Positions 41,907 to 53,602 of a stretch of DNA of 64,000 nt are shown piece by piece. Numbering within the stretch: position 1 is the first letter of the stretch; the number at the start of each line of letters is the position of its first letter. The notes beneath the pieces are model-generated. The model saw only the letters and a program-made list of their open reading frames with translations. It did not search any database and had not been told where the DNA came from. The translations under genes were made by a program, and so were the position numbers. Location: positions 1-64,000 of the forward strand of contig NZ_CAJYMO010000024.1 of NCBI RefSeq assembly GCF_913776365.1, given 5' to 3'. The stretch is from an uncultured Chryseobacterium sp. (GTDB lineage Bacteria > Bacteroidota > Bacteroidia > Flavobacteriales > Weeksellaceae).

Positions 41907-41939
41907 AAATTTGAAAATATACGATAAATTTTCAAATTT
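41907..41939 (-). terminator. AT-rich hairpin between the two Fe-S protein genes
   Basis: AAATTTGAAAAT / ATTTTCAAATTT. Confidence 0.45.
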
Positions 41940-41960
41940 TTAAATCTCGTAATTGATTAA

Positions 41961-43298
41961 TTAATCTTTTGCCCAGTTCAGACGGTCTGCCTGATTGTAT
42001 TGCCATGGAGCGGCATTGTTCTCAATGTTGGCCATCATCAGGTTAAGTTCCTGTGGTGCCGCTGATTGTTCCATTACTAGGAATCGTCTCATGTCATTGA
42101 TGATCGACAGCGGGTCCAGCAATACCGGACATGCTTCCGTACAGGCATTACAGGTGGTACACGCCCACAGCTCTTCTTTCGTAATATAATCGTGCAGCAA
42201 TTTTTTGCCATCATCTTCAAACTTGCCATTCTGGTCAATGTTCCTTCCGACTTCTTCAAGACGGTCTCTGGTTTTCATCAGGATCAGTCTCGGAGAAAGC
42301 TTTTTTCCTGTAATATTCGCCGGGCAAACGGCTGTACACCGGCCGCATTCCGTACATGAATAAGCGTTTAAGAGCTGAACCTGATTCAGATCGAATACAT
42401 CTTCTGCTCCGAATTTTGAAGGTGCTTCGGCTTCTACTTCTGCAGGGGCTGCATAAGGATCTGCATTCGGATCCATCATCAGTTTAATTTCTTTGGTAAC
42501 GGACTCAAGATTGTTAAATTTCCCTTTCTTTTCAAGATTGGCGTACCATGTGCTTGGAAAGGCCAGAATAATATGCAGATGCTTGGAATAATACAGGTAA
42601 TTCATGAAAAACAGAATTCCTACAAAATGGAACCACCAGGCAAACCTTTCAACAAATACCAGAAAACCGTCACTGAAACTGAAAACTTCAAGGAAAGGTA
42701 CGAAAATCGCCTGGCTTACCGGGAATGTCCCTGCCAGATGGAAACCTTCCGCCCCTCTCATCTGCAGAATGGAATCTGAGGCATTCATGGTGAAAAAAGC
42801 CATCATAAGAGCAAATTCAATAATGAGAATCCAGTTGGCATCCTCTTTCGGCCATCCCAGAAGTTCTTTCATCGTCAGCCTCTTCACACCGTAGAAATTC
42901 CTTCTGATAAAGAATAAAACCACACCGATAATAACCAGCAGAGCCAGGACTTCCAAGGTGGCAGTAAAAAAGCTGTAGCCTCCGTTTCCGATAACGGAAA
43001 ACAGGAACCGGTGGGTTCCGAAGATCCCGTCTATGATAATCTCGATCAGCTCTATATTAATGATAATAAATCCTACGTATACAAAAAGGTGCAGGGTTGC
43101 AGCGATAGGGCGTTTCACCATCTTACTCTGGCCCATTGCTACCCTGGCCATGGTTTCCCAACGCTCCCCTTTTCTGTCGCTGCGGTTGATTTCCCGGCCC
43201 AGTCTGATGTTTCTGTAAATTTTCTGCAAGCTCCTGGCAAATAGCCCGAAACCTGTGATCAATAGAATAAGAAAAATAATGGCACTGATATATTGCAT
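41961..43298 (-). CDS. membrane (Fe-S)-binding oxidoreductase (HdrC-like)
   Basis: TM N-terminus, CTECGRCTAVCPA and CTTCNACTEACPV ferredoxin motifs. Confidence 0.88.
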   Translation of the reverse strand: MQYISAIIFLILLITGFGLFARSLQKIYRNIRLGREINRSDRKGERWETMARVAMGQSKMVKRPIAATLHLFVYVGFIIINIELIEIIIDGIFGTHRFLFSVIGNGGYSFFTATLEVLALLVIIGVVLFFIRRNFYGVKRLTMKELLGWPKEDANWILIIEFALMMAFFTMNASDSILQMRGAEGFHLAGTFPVSQAIFVPFLEVFSFSDGFLVFVERFAWWFHFVGILFFMNYLYYSKHLHIILAFPSTWYANLEKKGKFNNLESVTKEIKLMMDPNADPYAAPAEVEAEAPSKFGAEDVFDLNQVQLLNAYSCTECGRCTAVCPANITGKKLSPRLILMKTRDRLEEVGRNIDQNGKFEDDGKKLLHDYITKEELWACTTCNACTEACPVLLDPLSIINDMRRFLVMEQSAAPQELNLMMANIENNAAPWQYNQADRLNWAKD

Positions 43299-43312
43299 AT
43301 CGAAGGTATGGA

Positions 43313-44263
43313 TTAGTCTTTAGTGTTCTTACCGAATACGGAGAAATTTACATATCGCTTCGGATTCGCTTTTACATCTTCGAGTAAAGTATTAAGATTG
43401 GTAGAAGCGGCGTTCAGATTATTATAAAGCTGGTCGTCCTTCATGATTTTCCCCAAGCTTCCCTGTCCGCTGTTGATTCCGTCAACAACATTATTCAGCT
43501 TACCTACGGTAACATCCAGATTGGCGATGGTAGCATTCAGTTTTTGGGTATCAATGCTTTCTGCAAGGTTTCCGTACTTATCAAGCGTTGTTTTTCCGCT
43601 CTGCATCGTAAGGCTTGCCTCGTCCAGTACTTTCTGAAGCTTAGGATCGTTGTGACCTACAAGGGAATTCACGCTTCCGGCTGTAGTCTGAAGTGCTGAT
43701 ACGGTTTTATTCAGATTAGCCAGTAACAAACGGATCTCTTCCCGGTTTTGGGCATTCACCACCTGATTGGCACTTGACATCAATGAATCTACACGATATA
43801 AAACAGTCTGCAACTGATCTTTTACCGGTCCAACCTGGGAAGAAAGGCTCCCCAGTGTTCCCAGCTTGAATGCTCCTTTCAAGGTGTCGCCATCCTTGGC
43901 AGTAGGGCCGCCATACATCAGGTTGATCCTCATCTCCTTTCCGGACATAATCCCCGGCTCAAAAATCTCAAGGGTTGAATTTTTTGAAAACTCGAAATTA
44001 TTATCCACGGTAATTTTTACCAGAAAATCGATTTTACCATCTTTTGAGGTATGAGGAATAATTTTATCTACCTGTCCGACTTTCAGGCCATTGATGGACA
44101 CAGGCGAAGATTGCGCCAATCCTTCAACGTTGTCATATTGTGCATAAAATATATTATCGGTAGTAAAAAGGCTTCTGCCTTTCATAAATTGAAAAAGCAC
44201 CACAAAGCCTACAATGGCTATCAGTGCGATTACACCAGCTTTTAATTCTTTACTGAACTTCAC
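43313..44263 (-). CDS. MlaD/MCE family protein
   Basis: N-terminal TM, YAQYDNVEGLAQSSPVSINGLKVGQVDKI MCE domain. Confidence 0.92.
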   Translation of the reverse strand: MKFSKELKAGVIALIAIVGFVVLFQFMKGRSLFTTDNIFYAQYDNVEGLAQSSPVSINGLKVGQVDKIIPHTSKDGKIDFLVKITVDNNFEFSKNSTLEIFEPGIMSGKEMRINLMYGGPTAKDGDTLKGAFKLGTLGSLSSQVGPVKDQLQTVLYRVDSLMSSANQVVNAQNREEIRLLLANLNKTVSALQTTAGSVNSLVGHNDPKLQKVLDEASLTMQSGKTTLDKYGNLAESIDTQKLNATIANLDVTVGKLNNVVDGINSGQGSLGKIMKDDQLYNNLNAASTNLNTLLEDVKANPKRYVNFSVFGKNTKD

Positions 44264-44336
44264 TTGCTAAATTTTTCTAATGAGCAAATATAACACATTT
44301 ATGAGTGTTTTTTGTACCGCTCCTTGTTAAACGTAA

Positions 44337-44364
44337 AAAAAGCGGCAAAAACTTTGCCGCTTTT
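44337..44364 (-). terminator. intrinsic terminator of ppiD-like gene
   Basis: AAAAGCGGCAAA-AAC-TTTGCCGCTTTT. Confidence 0.88.
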
Positions 44365-44390
44365 CTATCCTGATGGAAAATAATAGGGTA

Positions 44391-46535
44391 TTACTGCTGA
44401 GCACCGACTTTATTCCAGATTTCGATTCTGTAGTCATCGATATCCGCATTGTCCTGAAGGCTTTTTAACCATGCCTGTCCGAACATTCCCGCATTTCTCT
44501 GGGTTACGGATTCCGTGAACTGCTTAAGGTCTCCAGGCTGTTTGTTTACGGTTTCATTCTTTTTGATCAGAACATATACTCCGGTACCGCCCTCAACAGG
44601 GTTGGAAAGTTTTCCTTTCTGAACCCCGAATGCCGCTCCGGCTACTTTTGGCTCCATGGAACCGGCTACCGAAGGATTCAGCATGTTTACCTGCGCGGAT
44701 TGTTTTGTCACACCGAATTGTTTTGCAATCTGATCCAGGCTTCCTGCCTTCCCGATCTTTTCAGAAATCTGTTTAGCAGCAAGTTTGTTTTTTACGACCA
44801 CTTCAATCTGATCTCTTACTGATTCCGGGTCGGCGCTTCCTTTTTCCTGCTTCCCGTTCAGATAAACTACAATCTTATCACCGGTACCGTCTACAGTAAA
44901 GAATTCGGTATCTCCTTTTTCTCTTTTCTTATCGAAGGCCCATGCCAGGATGTCGCCGTCTTTCTCAGTACCTAGCCCCTGGAGCTGACCGTCGAATCTC
45001 TTCGCCTGCTTAGGATTGGAGAACTGATAGTTCCCTTTCTTGGCAATGTTCACGAAATCATTGAAAGATTTCCCCTGAACCTGCTGAATGAACCGTCTTG
45101 CTTTTTTATCATTATCCGCTTCCGTAGCATCGGAAGGCTTGATGGCTTTTACCAGGTTGGCTACTTTATAGCTCATGGCTCCCGGTTTTTTGTCTTCAAT
45201 ATTGATGATATGGTACCCGAACTGGGTTTCCACAACACCTGTGGCTCCTTTAGGATTGTTTGCTAAGTAAGTCAGGAACTCAGGAACGAAAGGTGTTTCA
45301 GGAGTTGTCCATCCTAAACTTCCGCCCTGTGCTGCAGAACTCGGGTCGTTTGACAGTTTCAGGAAGTCGGTAAACCTGGCAGGATTTGCCTTTACGACAG
45401 CTCCGATGGAGTCTGCCAGCTTCTTAGCCGCTTCTTTGGATCTTGTCACCCCTTCTCCGGCAGGACTGCCTTTGAATGCAATGAGAATATGCCTTGATAA
45501 AGTGGAATCCGAAGTTTTCTTGTCCAACAATTTGGAAACCACATAAAAATTCTGCTCTTTATAAGGTCCGAAAGTCTGTCCGATGGCTGCTGCCGGAATC
45601 TGGGCCTGAATAGTCTGAGGCAATTGATTCGGCTTTACATACTGCGCATTGAAAGGCATATCTGAATTGGCCATAACGAACATGGAGTCGTTTTTGGTAT
45701 TCTGGAAATTTTCGGTTCCTCCGCTGGCATCGGTCCCTCCTGAATAGAGTTTGTTGATTTCCTTCTGCGCTGCTGCATCATCTGCCGCACTCGGCTGCGA
45801 AGGGAAATAGACAACCCCGAGGTTCCTGCTGGCTTCCGCCTTGAACATGACCGGATGCTGTTTGATATAATTGGCAAGATCTTCAGTCGTTACTTTGATG
45901 TTGTTTTTCTGAAGATAAGCAGCATAATCAATTTTTACAAAGTCGATATCTGCCAGCTGATCCCTTTCTTTCATCAGTTCCTCCGCTTCTTTTTTACCGG
46001 TAGTAATCCCTGCCGAAAGATTGGCGAACACCTGTCTGGCCATCAGCCTGTATTCGATGGATTTACGGCTTTTCAGCCATTGGTTGTACCCTTCCGGAGA
46101 AGACGCTTTCATGTCTTCGATCTGTTTTTTAAGCTCCTGGGTTTTGAAGTTGCCTTTTTCGTCGAAGAACTGCTTTTGCTGCGCAAACATCTGATCGTAC
46201 TGGAGCTGGTTCCAGAAATAATCTTCTGTCATTTCAAAGCCCAGCTTCTCAAACTGCTGCTTGATCAGTTTAGACTGTACCAACAACTGCCAAGCCTGCT
46301 CTTCAAGGCCTGTTTTAGGCTGGCCCTGCTGGTCTGCCTGCTGCTGCAGTACGAAAAGCTGATCGTTAAACTCTTCACGGGTAATTTTCTCACCATTCAC
46401 TTTTCCTAAAACATCAGGATTTTTACCGAAAACCTTCTCAATACTGTCGGGGTTTACAAGGAACGCCAAAAGCGCCAGTGCAATTACTCCCATCAAAAGC
46501 CAAGGTCTACTCCTAATTTGTCCTAAAATTGCCAT
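44391..46535 (-). CDS. peptidylprolyl isomerase, SurA/PpiD family
   Basis: 714 aa; VLGKVNGEKITREEFN; parvulin-like SRHILIAFKG...GGSLGWTTPETPFVPEF. Confidence 0.93.
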   Translation of the reverse strand: MAILGQIRSRPWLLMGVIALALLAFLVNPDSIEKVFGKNPDVLGKVNGEKITREEFNDQLFVLQQQADQQGQPKTGLEEQAWQLLVQSKLIKQQFEKLGFEMTEDYFWNQLQYDQMFAQQKQFFDEKGNFKTQELKKQIEDMKASSPEGYNQWLKSRKSIEYRLMARQVFANLSAGITTGKKEAEELMKERDQLADIDFVKIDYAAYLQKNNIKVTTEDLANYIKQHPVMFKAEASRNLGVVYFPSQPSAADDAAAQKEINKLYSGGTDASGGTENFQNTKNDSMFVMANSDMPFNAQYVKPNQLPQTIQAQIPAAAIGQTFGPYKEQNFYVVSKLLDKKTSDSTLSRHILIAFKGSPAGEGVTRSKEAAKKLADSIGAVVKANPARFTDFLKLSNDPSSAAQGGSLGWTTPETPFVPEFLTYLANNPKGATGVVETQFGYHIINIEDKKPGAMSYKVANLVKAIKPSDATEADNDKKARRFIQQVQGKSFNDFVNIAKKGNYQFSNPKQAKRFDGQLQGLGTEKDGDILAWAFDKKREKGDTEFFTVDGTGDKIVVYLNGKQEKGSADPESVRDQIEVVVKNKLAAKQISEKIGKAGSLDQIAKQFGVTKQSAQVNMLNPSVAGSMEPKVAGAAFGVQKGKLSNPVEGGTGVYVLIKKNETVNKQPGDLKQFTESVTQRNAGMFGQAWLKSLQDNADIDDYRIEIWNKVGAQQ

Positions 46536-46793
46536 TATATATATTATAGTTTTTTATCAGTTTGCGAAAATACACATTTTTAAGAAATTACGGAAATCGA
46601 AGGCCTTTTTTTAATTTTTAAAATTTAAATTTTACGAAAAAGGAAATTTTGACCGTATTTTTTACTAAAAAATGAATGGCATAAGTCTTGTGCCATTTTA
46701 CCACCCATACTGTGTTCTTCATGGATACAACATGTTATGGAATTTCACGTTAACGAATTAAAATGGTAATGACAATTTGTCATTCAATCTACT

Positions 46794-49199
46794 ATGACAG
46801 AGTTTGAAGATATAAGTTTAGAAGAAATGATAGGCGACGGATTTGATATTGTAGCAGAAGAGATCAGCCTTTCTGATCTTTCGGAGAGCGAAAAAAATTC
46901 CGGCCAGAAAATATTCCCCATCCTTCCTGTAAGAAATATGGTAATGTTCCCTAACGTGGTGATTCCCATTACTGCAGGCAGGAAAACATCCATTCAGCTG
47001 CTGGAAGAAGCCCAGAGCAACGGCGATCTTATAGGAATCGTAAGCCAGAAAAAATCTGATCTCGAACAGCCGGAGGAAAAAGATCTTTACCAGATCGGTA
47101 CCATGGCGAAAATCATTAAAATCATTAAGCTTCCTGAAGGAAATATCACTGCCATTACCAAAGGTTTTTACCGCTTTAAAGTAAAAAAAATGGTTGAAAG
47201 CCAGCCTTATTTCAAAGCAGAGATCTCTAAGCTGAAAGATGCCAAACCTAAAGATGCAGATGAGTATGAAGCCCTGCTTGAAAACGTAAAGGATCTGGCA
47301 CTGAAAATCATCGAGCTTGATCCGAACATTCCTAATGCAGCCAATTTTGCCATCAAGAACATCAATAACAACGATGACCTGCTGAATTTTATCTGTACGA
47401 ATGCCAATTTCCCGTCTTCGGAAAAGCAGAAGCTGCTGGAAGAGAAGAACCTGATGGAAAGAGCGCATAAATGTTATGAAATGATGCATGAGGATTTCAG
47501 GAAACTGGAACTCAGAAACCAGATCCACCAGAAAACGTCCAAGGACCTGGATAAGCAGCAGCGTGAATATTTCCTGAACCAGCAGATCAGGACCATTCAG
47601 GAAGAACTCGGCGGCGGACCGGAAAGCGATGTGGAAGACCTTATCGCCAAAGCCGCAAAAAAAACGTGGAATAAAGATGTGGAAGAGCACTTCCAGAAGG
47701 AAATCAACAGACTCCAGCGGCAAAACCCGAATTCCCCGGATTATAATGTCCAGAGGAATTACCTGGATTTCTTCACCGATCTTCCCTGGGACACCTTTAC
47801 CAAAGATACTTTCGATATCGAAAAGGCCCAGAAAATCCTGGACAAGGCCCATTTCGGACTGGAGGACATCAAGAAAAGGATCCTGGAACATATGGCTGTC
47901 CTGAAACTGAAGAACAATATGAAGTCACCGATTCTGTTATTGGTAGGCCCTCCGGGAGTCGGGAAAACCTCTCTCGGAAAATCGGTAGCAGATGCATTAG
48001 GGAGAAAATATGTACGCGTTTCTCTTGGCGGGCTGCATGATGAAAGCGAAATTCGCGGGCACAGGAAGACGTATATCGGAGCCATGGCAGGGAGGATTCT
48101 CCAATCCATTAAAAAATCAGGCACTTCAAACCCGGTCATCGTACTGGACGAAATTGATAAAGTAGGAAAAGGGATGCATGGCGACCCAAGCTCAGCACTC
48201 CTTGAAGTCCTTGATCCCGAGCAGAATAAATCTTTTTATGACAATTTCCTCGAAATGGGATATGACTTGTCTAAAGTGATGTTTATCGCGACAGCCAATT
48301 CACTTTCCACCATTCAGACCCCTTTACTGGACAGGATGGAAATCATTCAGATTGCAGGATACACGCTGGAAGAAAAGTCTGAAATTGCCAGAAGGCACCT
48401 GATTAAGAAGCAGCAGGAAGAAAATGGGCTGAACTCAAAGTCTTTCAAACTCGGACATGCGGAATTAAAACATATCATTGAGGCCCATACTTCGGAAAGC
48501 GGAGTAAGGACGCTGGAAAAAAGAATCGCTTCGATAGCCAGATGGGTTGCCTTACAGACCGCCCTGGTAAAAGATTACGATGCCAAGATTTCCATTGAAA
48601 AGATAGATGACATCTTAGGAGTCCCGAGACCGAAAAGCCTGTCGGAACTTACAGATGTTCCCGGTGTGGTAACAGGTCTTGCATGGACCAGCGTAGGAGG
48701 AGACATCCTGTTTATCGAAAGCATTATCAGCAACGGGAAAGGTGCCCTTACCATGACCGGCAATCTGGGAACGGTAATGAAAGAATCTGCCACCATTGCC
48801 CTGGAATATATCAAGGCAAAGCATGACGAACTGGGAATTTCGCAGGATGATATCGAAAAGAAAAATATCCACGTCCATGTTCCTGAAGGTGCTACGCCTA
48901 AAGATGGACCGTCTGCCGGTATTGCCATGCTGACATCGATGGTTTCTTCATTCAAGAACAGGAAAGTAAAACCTCATCTTGCCATGACCGGCGAGATAAC
49001 CCTGAGGGGAAAAGTGCTGCCGGTAGGAGGAATCAAAGAAAAGCTCCTGGCAGCTACAAGAGCAGGAATCCAGGAAGTCATCCTTTGTGAGGCCAACCGT
49101 AAGGATGTTGAGGAAATCAAGAAGGATTATCTTAAAAACCTCGAAGTCCACTACGTCAGCTGGATGAACGAAGTACTGGAACTTGCGCTTGAAAAATAA
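46794..49199 (+). CDS. lon: endopeptidase La (Lon)
   Basis: [55 protein letters not shown] catalytic Ser. Confidence 0.98.
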   Translation: MTEFEDISLEEMIGDGFDIVAEEISLSDLSESEKNSGQKIFPILPVRNMVMFPNVVIPITAGRKTSIQLLEEAQSNGDLIGIVSQKKSDLEQPEEKDLYQIGTMAKIIKIIKLPEGNITAITKGFYRFKVKKMVESQPYFKAEISKLKDAKPKDADEYEALLENVKDLALKIIELDPNIPNAANFAIKNINNNDDLLNFICTNANFPSSEKQKLLEEKNLMERAHKCYEMMHEDFRKLELRNQIHQKTSKDLDKQQREYFLNQQIRTIQEELGGGPESDVEDLIAKAAKKTWNKDVEEHFQKEINRLQRQNPNSPDYNVQRNYLDFFTDLPWDTFTKDTFDIEKAQKILDKAHFGLEDIKKRILEHMAVLKLKNNMKSPILLLVGPPGVGKTSLGKSVADALGRKYVRVSLGGLHDESEIRGHRKTYIGAMAGRILQSIKKSGTSNPVIVLDEIDKVGKGMHGDPSSALLEVLDPEQNKSFYDNFLEMGYDLSKVMFIATANSLSTIQTPLLDRMEIIQIAGYTLEEKSEIARRHLIKKQQEENGLNSKSFKLGHAELKHIIEAHTSESGVRTLEKRIASIARWVALQTALVKDYDAKISIEKIDDILGVPRPKSLSELTDVPGVVTGLAWTSVGGDILFIESIISNGKGALTMTGNLGTVMKESATIALEYIKAKHDELGISQDDIEKKNIHVHVPEGATPKDGPSAGIAMLTSMVSSFKNRKVKPHLAMTGEITLRGKVLPVGGIKEKLLAATRAGIQEVILCEANRKDVEEIKKDYLKNLEVHYVSWMNEVLELALEK

Positions 49200-49229
49200 T
49201 ATGGCAGAGAAATCTGCTTTGAATCTAGT

Positions 49230-49257
49230 AAAACACGCTGTAGATACGGCGTGTTTT
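49230..49257 (+). terminator. intrinsic terminator of lon
   Basis: AAAACACGC-tgtagatacg-GCGTGTTTTT. Confidence 0.85.
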
Positions 49258-49367
49258 TCATATTCTTAACCCGGAAACATGGCACGGAATTTTCTGATAC
49301 CACGAAACAGCCGGCAGTTTATCTTGTGATTTATTATAAGGTAATTGTTTATACAATATTTAGCATT

Positions 49368-50480
49368 ATGAATCTACTTCAGCTTCCTTTCCTTGTCAAG
49401 CTCACGCTTGTGATCATCTGTATTCTGGGTCTCGGTTATCTCCTTTCATTAGGGCAGAGTATTCTGGCGCCTTTTTTCTTTGCTTTCCTGATGGCTATGC
49501 TGTTCCTGCCTGCCGCCAACCTCATGGAAAAGAAACCGAAGTTCACCCGCTCAATGTCTACAATTGCTTCACTGATGATTATGCTGATGATTCTCACCGG
49601 ACTGGTTTATTTCTTCGGTTCCCAGCTTTCAGATTTCAGCAAGGACATCCCTCATCTCAGGATACAGTTTACCAAAGTTTTCGGTGATCTCCAGCACTGG
49701 GTTTCCAAGACATTCCACGTAAAGATCAATGAACAACTGACTTATATTGACCAGGGACTGAATAAACTGCTTTCTTCCTCAGGAGTCATCCTGGGCTTCA
49801 CATTAGGCATTTTTTCTACAGGACTCGGGTTTATTGCTTTTTTTATCCTGTTTTTTATTTTCATCCTGAATTACAGAAGGGTACTGAATAATTTCATCAT
49901 CACGGTCTTTAACGAAAAACATAAAGCAAGCGTGCTAGAAATAGTCAGTGAAGTAAGGGTAATGACCAAAAAATACATCATCGGGCTCTGCCTTCAGGTA
50001 TTGATCGTCTCTACTTTAACTTCTATCCTGCTTACGGTTTTAGGTGTAAAGTATGCGGTCCTGCTGGGTGTACTTACCGGTCTGCTGAATGTAATCCCTT
50101 ATCTGGGCATCTGCATCGCACTGTTAATTTCCTGTTTCATCGCCTTTGCCACCTCTGTGCCCTCTACCTGTATCTACGTACTGATCGGATATGTTGGAGT
50201 GCATGCCATTGACGGGAATATCATTCTGCCCTTTGTTGTGGGGTCGAAAGTAAAGATCAATGCCTTATTTTCTTTCCTCGGCATTATCATCGGGGAACAT
50301 TTGTGGGGAATTGCAGGCATGTTTCTCTGCATCCCGGCTATTGCCATCATCAAAATAATTTTTGAGCGGGTTGACGGTTTAAGGCCATGGGGAAAACTTT
50401 TGGGTGAAGAGGAGAAACCCGGAAAAGTAAAAAAGACCTACAAGCTTTCGAAAAATATTACCCTCAAAGAAATGGATTAA
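49368..50480 (+). CDS. AI-2E family transporter
   Basis: Polytopic; IPYLGICIALLISC, HAIDGNIILPFVVGSKVKINALFSFLGIIIGEHLWGIAGMFLCIP. Confidence 0.9.
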   Translation: MNLLQLPFLVKLTLVIICILGLGYLLSLGQSILAPFFFAFLMAMLFLPAANLMEKKPKFTRSMSTIASLMIMLMILTGLVYFFGSQLSDFSKDIPHLRIQFTKVFGDLQHWVSKTFHVKINEQLTYIDQGLNKLLSSSGVILGFTLGIFSTGLGFIAFFILFFIFILNYRRVLNNFIITVFNEKHKASVLEIVSEVRVMTKKYIIGLCLQVLIVSTLTSILLTVLGVKYAVLLGVLTGLLNVIPYLGICIALLISCFIAFATSVPSTCIYVLIGYVGVHAIDGNIILPFVVGSKVKINALFSFLGIIIGEHLWGIAGMFLCIPAIAIIKIIFERVDGLRPWGKLLGEEEKPGKVKKTYKLSKNITLKEMD

Positions 50481-50691
50481 AGTAAAATCTATTCTATACT
50501 TGCTATATTTATATTTTTTGTGTTATCAGGTTATTAAAAAGCAATTCAGTAGAGCTTCACATCAAATTTTCTATAGATAATAAAAATGTTATAATGCAAT
50601 ATATTGTGTTATATACAATTATCATTAAAATGATGTTAATAAAAGTTTATTAATAATACATTTTTTTGTAAATTGGTTTAAAATTATTAAC

Positions 50692-51525
50692 ATGAAAAAA
50701 TACTTTAGCCTTGGTTCTCTTTTATTAATATCTATTGTTTTTGCTCAGAATCAAAGATTCAGCTATGAATACCGTTCAGTGCCGGATTTTTCCAAACCAA
50801 ATGATACTGTTGTACAGACTATGCGTCTGGAAACATCTCCAAAAGGTTCTTCCTTTTACAGTTATGAAACAGCTTATAATGATTCAATCAGAAGAATTCA
50901 GTATGAAAAACAACTGGAATTTTCCCAAAATTTGAACATATCCCAAGCAGACGCAGCTTCAAGAAAAAGATACTTTAAAGATAAAATATCGAAGACTTAT
51001 CCGAAATTTGAGATTTTTTCGCATACCTCCATAGGTCGTGATAAGCTCAAAGTAGAAGAAAGCAGACCGATAAAATGGCAAATTCTTAATGAAAAAGAAA
51101 ATATAGGGTTATGGTCAACACAAAAAGCAAAAACGGAATTTGCTGGAAGAAAATGGACAGCGTGGTTTACAACAGAAATTCCTTTGCAGGAAGGGCCTTA
51201 TAAATTTTATGGTTTGCCTGGACTTATTGTTAAAATGGAAGATGAGACGAAAAGCCACGTTTTCCTTTTAAAAGAAGTGAAGAATATGCCGGAAAATTTT
51301 GAAATAAAAAATATTGCAGATAATAAAGAAGTAAAAGCTTCAGTTAATCAATATGCTAAGCTTATAAAACAGCACAATGATGACCCTATGCGTACACTGC
51401 GTACAGCAGAAGCAAACGGACAAATAAAGATTACACCTGAAAACAGGGCAAGTTATGAAAAATCGCAAAAAACCAGACTGGAAAATCGTAAAAATGAAAA
51501 TCCTATTGAAATTCAAGTAAATTGA
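50692..51525 (+). CDS. GLPGLI family protein
   Basis: Signal peptide; AWFTTEIPLQEGPYKFYGLPGLIVKMED. Confidence 0.93.
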   Translation: MKKYFSLGSLLLISIVFAQNQRFSYEYRSVPDFSKPNDTVVQTMRLETSPKGSSFYSYETAYNDSIRRIQYEKQLEFSQNLNISQADAASRKRYFKDKISKTYPKFEIFSHTSIGRDKLKVEESRPIKWQILNEKENIGLWSTQKAKTEFAGRKWTAWFTTEIPLQEGPYKFYGLPGLIVKMEDETKSHVFLLKEVKNMPENFEIKNIADNKEVKASVNQYAKLIKQHNDDPMRTLRTAEANGQIKITPENRASYEKSQKTRLENRKNENPIEIQVN

Positions 51526-52090
51526 TTCATAAGGTTAAATATAAATTTAAGTTATTTTAATTTTTCTACTGAAACAGGCTGTAATTCAAGGTATTTTGAT
51601 TGTTAAAAGCTACCTTAATTTCCAGCCTATTTCTATGTAAAGATATAATAAGTATATTAAAAAAATGTAATATCTTAGATTCCGAATTCTGTCCTTTTCT
51701 CGCTAATCCAAATTAATTGTTAATTGTAGACATGCCTAATATTTAAAATTAAAAAAAATTAGCTATTATAACAGGAAAAAAGAAGAACTTAATGTTTTAT
51801 TTTATAGATAGAATGGTATTCCTCCAGCCATGGATAAATTTTAAACAGGCAGTCGTATAATATAATGTATATGATTTCGAGTCCATTCTAACAAAACATT
51901 TCCGGGTTTAAAAAGTGATAAATCCATATTTGAATAAGTAAAAAAACGAAGTGTTAAATCACGAGTCCTTTCTGATGAACTTCACAAGAAATAGTATTTT
52001 TTCAGAAAGGCCATCTGCGTATTTTGATGATTTCATATCTTTCTTACTTATACAAGAACCTAAACAACAGTAAAATGTAGATGCACTCAA

Positions 52091-53593
52091 CTAGTCACTT
52101 TTTTTTGCAATTTTTATAAGCTGCTGAATCTGATCATCGCTATTGCATAGTATTTGAGATATTGTTCTTGGCAGTTGAATATCGGGATCGGTTCCTATTC
52201 CGTCAAATAAATTTCCATTTTTTTGAAATGAAATCATTTGTGAAATGGTAAATTGTATTTGAGATTGATTTAAGTTATAGGTCATAGGCATGCCACTGGA
52301 TCCATCAGTAGGGCTTCCTGCTATTTTGATATTCCCAATTCCCTTGAAAACAGAAACAAATATGCTGGCAGAGCTAAAAGTCATCTCATTAGCTAATATA
52401 TAAACAGGTTTTTCAAAATAAAAATTATCTGTTTGCCTGGCATTTTTATTATTTAATACCATATAGAAATATTCGCTATATAATTTATTATCAATCTGCA
52501 CATCAGGATGAAATGTTTTTAGAAAATTATCAATTGCCTCTTTTGATTTTGCATTCTTAAATCTGCTATATGGATAAAGATACTTCGCCTCTAAATCTTT
52601 AATAATTTCCGCATTTAGGGATCCTTTATTTTTAGCTATATTAACAACTTTATATTCATCTGGTTTTAAAAAATAACTTGAAAAAAAATCTATTAAATCT
52701 CTGCTTCCTCCAGAATTGTTTCGAACATCTATAATCAGGGCATCAGAGTTTTTCAATAATTTTAACTTTTCCTTTAATAATTGAAAATATTTCGGATTTT
52801 CTGAATAACTATACATTTTAGGAATTTTAAAGTATAGTATATTATTATCATCCAACTTAATTATTGGTTCCTCTTTATTATCGTTTATATAGTTATCAAT
52901 GTCACGCCATTTATTTTTTGATGCAACAACTTTAATAAAAATAACAGAGTCTTTTTTGAGGTCCTTACTTAAAAAAGTTAACTTCAATTTATCTCCAATC
53001 CGTAATCCTTTTTTTATTTTATATAGTTCGTTTAATTTATCCACTCCATGCGCTAAGGAAGAATATTCAGGTGCCTTTTTGTTTTCCGGATCATATTTAT
53101 GAATAAAGTCTATTAAACTATAATTGTCAATACGACTCAGGTATGGAAAATCTTTCATGAATAAAGAGAATTTTCCTTTTCCTGCTTTGACAACTGCAAC
53201 CGCCTGGTTATTTTTCCAAGGTGCCAAACCAAATGGTAAATAATATTTACTATTTTCCTTACAATTCCCTATATAATTTAAATGGAAATGTCTATCTCCT
53301 AAATTTGATAATATTTTACGTAAATTGTCTGAATATTCCTCTTTTTTTATCTTACCATTCTTATCAGATAAAGCTTTGGAAGACAATATATCTAATGAAT
53401 CCAGAACACCTGAGTTTTTTATGTCTATATATGGAGATGTTTCCAAAAGAAGCTTTTTAATATGCTCAATTTCAGATATAATTTCAGTATTGTTTACAAG
53501 GCAATCGTTATTTTTATCCGAGCAACTAAAAATAGCAATTATAAATATGGCTAGATATATTATATGATGACTTTTATTAATTTTTAATTTCAT
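52091..53593 (-). CDS. S41 family peptidase lipoprotein
   Basis: Lipobox-like IAIFSCSD; DALIIDVRNNSGGSRDLI; ANEMTFSSASIFVS catalytic Ser region; SPTDGSSGMP. Confidence 0.88.
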   Translation of the reverse strand: MKLKINKSHHIIYLAIFIIAIFSCSDKNNDCLVNNTEIISEIEHIKKLLLETSPYIDIKNSGVLDSLDILSSKALSDKNGKIKKEEYSDNLRKILSNLGDRHFHLNYIGNCKENSKYYLPFGLAPWKNNQAVAVVKAGKGKFSLFMKDFPYLSRIDNYSLIDFIHKYDPENKKAPEYSSLAHGVDKLNELYKIKKGLRIGDKLKLTFLSKDLKKDSVIFIKVVASKNKWRDIDNYINDNKEEPIIKLDDNNILYFKIPKMYSYSENPKYFQLLKEKLKLLKNSDALIIDVRNNSGGSRDLIDFFSSYFLKPDEYKVVNIAKNKGSLNAEIIKDLEAKYLYPYSRFKNAKSKEAIDNFLKTFHPDVQIDNKLYSEYFYMVLNNKNARQTDNFYFEKPVYILANEMTFSSASIFVSVFKGIGNIKIAGSPTDGSSGMPMTYNLNQSQIQFTISQMISFQKNGNLFDGIGTDPDIQLPRTISQILCNSDDQIQQLIKIAKKSD

Positions 53594-53602
53594 AAATATT
53601 AG

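Noticed and set aside
46818-47891. 357-aa ORF antisense to lon
   Set aside because: Shadow ORF; the opposite strand encodes an unmistakable Lon
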